NCBI GenBank assembly: GCA_023401045.1
Contig: JAEXEM010000327.1
Coordinates: 1 to 6,289, forward strand
DNA length: 6,289 nucleotides
Reading direction: 5' to 3'
DNA from: Actinomycetes bacterium
GTDB taxonomy: Bacteria; Actinomycetota; Actinomycetes; Actinomycetales; Cellulomonadaceae
The translations under genes were made by a program, and so were the position numbers. The notes beneath the pieces were generated by a model. It searched no databases and was not told where the DNA came from. It saw only the letters and a list, made by a program, of their open reading frames with translations. The number at the start of each line of letters is the position of its first letter. The stretch's first letter is position 1. Shown piece after piece: positions 5,894 through 6,289 of the stretch.

Positions 5894-5911
5894 AAGTTAC
5901 CCGAGAGTAAC
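5894..5911 (-). promoter_or_regulatory. Operator-like inverted repeat and possible -10 for the fad operon
   Basis: GTTACCCGAGAGTAAC at 5896-5911 has exact 5-base arms (GTTAC/GTAAC) around a 6-base centre, and is unusually AT-rich for this region. On the minus strand it overlaps TAACTT (5899-5894), which fits a TANNNT -10 element. No good -35 is visible 16-18 bases further up. If this is the promoter, transcription would start near the 20-bp palindrome at 5868-5887. Both the repressor site and the promoter are inferred. Confidence 0.4.
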
Positions 5912-5923
5912 CCCCGTCCGCCA

Positions 5924-5941
5924 GGGCGCCCCGCTGCGCCC
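5924..5941 (-). terminator. Small GC hairpin after ribonuclease D, possible terminator
   Basis: GGGCGC at 5924-5929 and GCGCCC at 5936-5941 can pair across a 6-base loop, about 20 bases after the ribonuclease D stop on the minus strand. There is no T-tract, so termination before the fad operon is uncertain. Confidence 0.28.
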
Positions 5942-5961
5942 CTCGGAGCCGTGCGAGGAGG

Positions 5962-6289
5962 TCAGGCCGCGCTCAGCGCGGTCGCGAGCCGGCCGGCGAG
6001 CAGCTCGACCTGCCACGGCCGGGCACCGCCGGCGGAGAGCACCGCCCCGACGGAGGACTCGTCGAGCGCGGGCGGCGGGGACCAGCACAGCCGGCGCAGC
6101 AGGTCCGGCTGGAGGAGGTTCTCGACGGGCACGGTGTGACGCTGCGACAGCTCGGCGACGACCTCGCGCGCGGCCGCGAGCCGGCGTGCGGCCGCGGGGT
6201 CGCGGTCCGCCCACACCCTCTGCGGCGGGGGACCGTCGCTCGCCGGACCGCGCGTCGACGGCAGCTCGGCGTCGGGCAGGGCCATGGCC
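5962..6289 (-). CDS. rnd: Ribonuclease D, C-terminal part (cut by window end)
   Basis: The last about 109 codons of a gene that enters from the right edge; the frame is still open at 6289. It matches the C-terminal region of actinobacterial ribonuclease D, a 3'-5' exoribonuclease that trims tRNA and other small RNAs. Recognisable segments are WADRDPAAARRL, PVENLLQPDLLRRLCWSPP and the late GGARPWQVELLAGRL. The DEDD exonuclease domain and most or all of the HRDC domain lie outside the window, so activity cannot be judged. The ATG at 6285 is most likely an internal methionine, not a start. The gene runs in the same direction as the fad operon, with 148 bases between them. Ribonuclease D beside a fadA-fadB pair is an arrangement I recall from other actinomycetes such as Streptomyces. 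Confidence 0.8.
   Translation of the reverse strand, partial: AMALPDAELPSTRGPASDGPPPQRVWADRDPAAARRLAAAREVVAELSQRHTVPVENLLQPDLLRRLCWSPPPALDESSVGAVLSAGGARPWQVELLAGRLATALSAA

Noticed and set aside
2473..5895. One open frame of 1140 codons covering both fad genes
   Set aside because: The upstream half is Arg/Pro-rich nonsense in the wrong phase of the thiolase gene. The real fadB start at 4593 has a strong ribosome site and the ATGA overlap, so this is not a fusion protein.
5962..6285. Stand-alone 107-residue small protein starting at the ATG at 6285
   Set aside because: The frame remains open to the window edge and the sequence matches the C-terminus of ribonuclease D, so it is a truncated view of a longer gene.

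Overview
The window is very GC-rich, with G or C at most third codon positions. It looks like chromosomal DNA of a high-GC actinomycete. A pyruvate formate-lyase activase gene suggests a facultative anaerobe, perhaps of the Cellulomonas/Cellulosimicrobium/Isoptericola type; that genus-level guess is inference only. No mobile-element gene, RNA gene or CRISPR array was found.

Layout, left to right. Bases 1-74 are a GC-rich leader with a small hairpin. Bases 75-959 (+) encode the radical-SAM activase PflA; its partner pflB would be expected just outside the window. Bases 960-1293 hold no gene. They contain a degenerate tandem repeat array (period 60-61 bp) built on a core close to GTGAGCGGTCGATCCNGCCC. 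Bases 1294-2214 (-) encode a 306-aa protein with a C-terminal DUF559/Vsr-like nuclease domain, convergent with pflA. Bases 2215-2472 are non-coding and contain further copies of the same core, mostly in the opposite orientation, plus two strong hairpins. Bases 2473-5813 (-) are a two-gene fatty-acid beta-oxidation operon: a thiolase (fadA-like) followed by a fused enoyl-CoA hydratase/3-hydroxyacyl-CoA dehydrogenase (fadB-like), overlapping by ATGA. Bases 5814-5961 are a promoter region with a 20-bp perfect palindrome and a second operator-like inverted repeat. From 5962 to the window end (-) is the C-terminal part of ribonuclease D.

The two fad genes supply the last three steps of each beta-oxidation cycle (hydration, oxidation, thiolysis) and are probably made in matched amounts through translational coupling. 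The metabolic genes look ordinary. The part most worth a second look is the nuclease-like gene, which is bracketed by at least eight copies of one short repeat. This could be a repeat family with an associated nuclease, or simply dispersed repeats gathered at gene 3' ends. The sequence alone does not decide between these.
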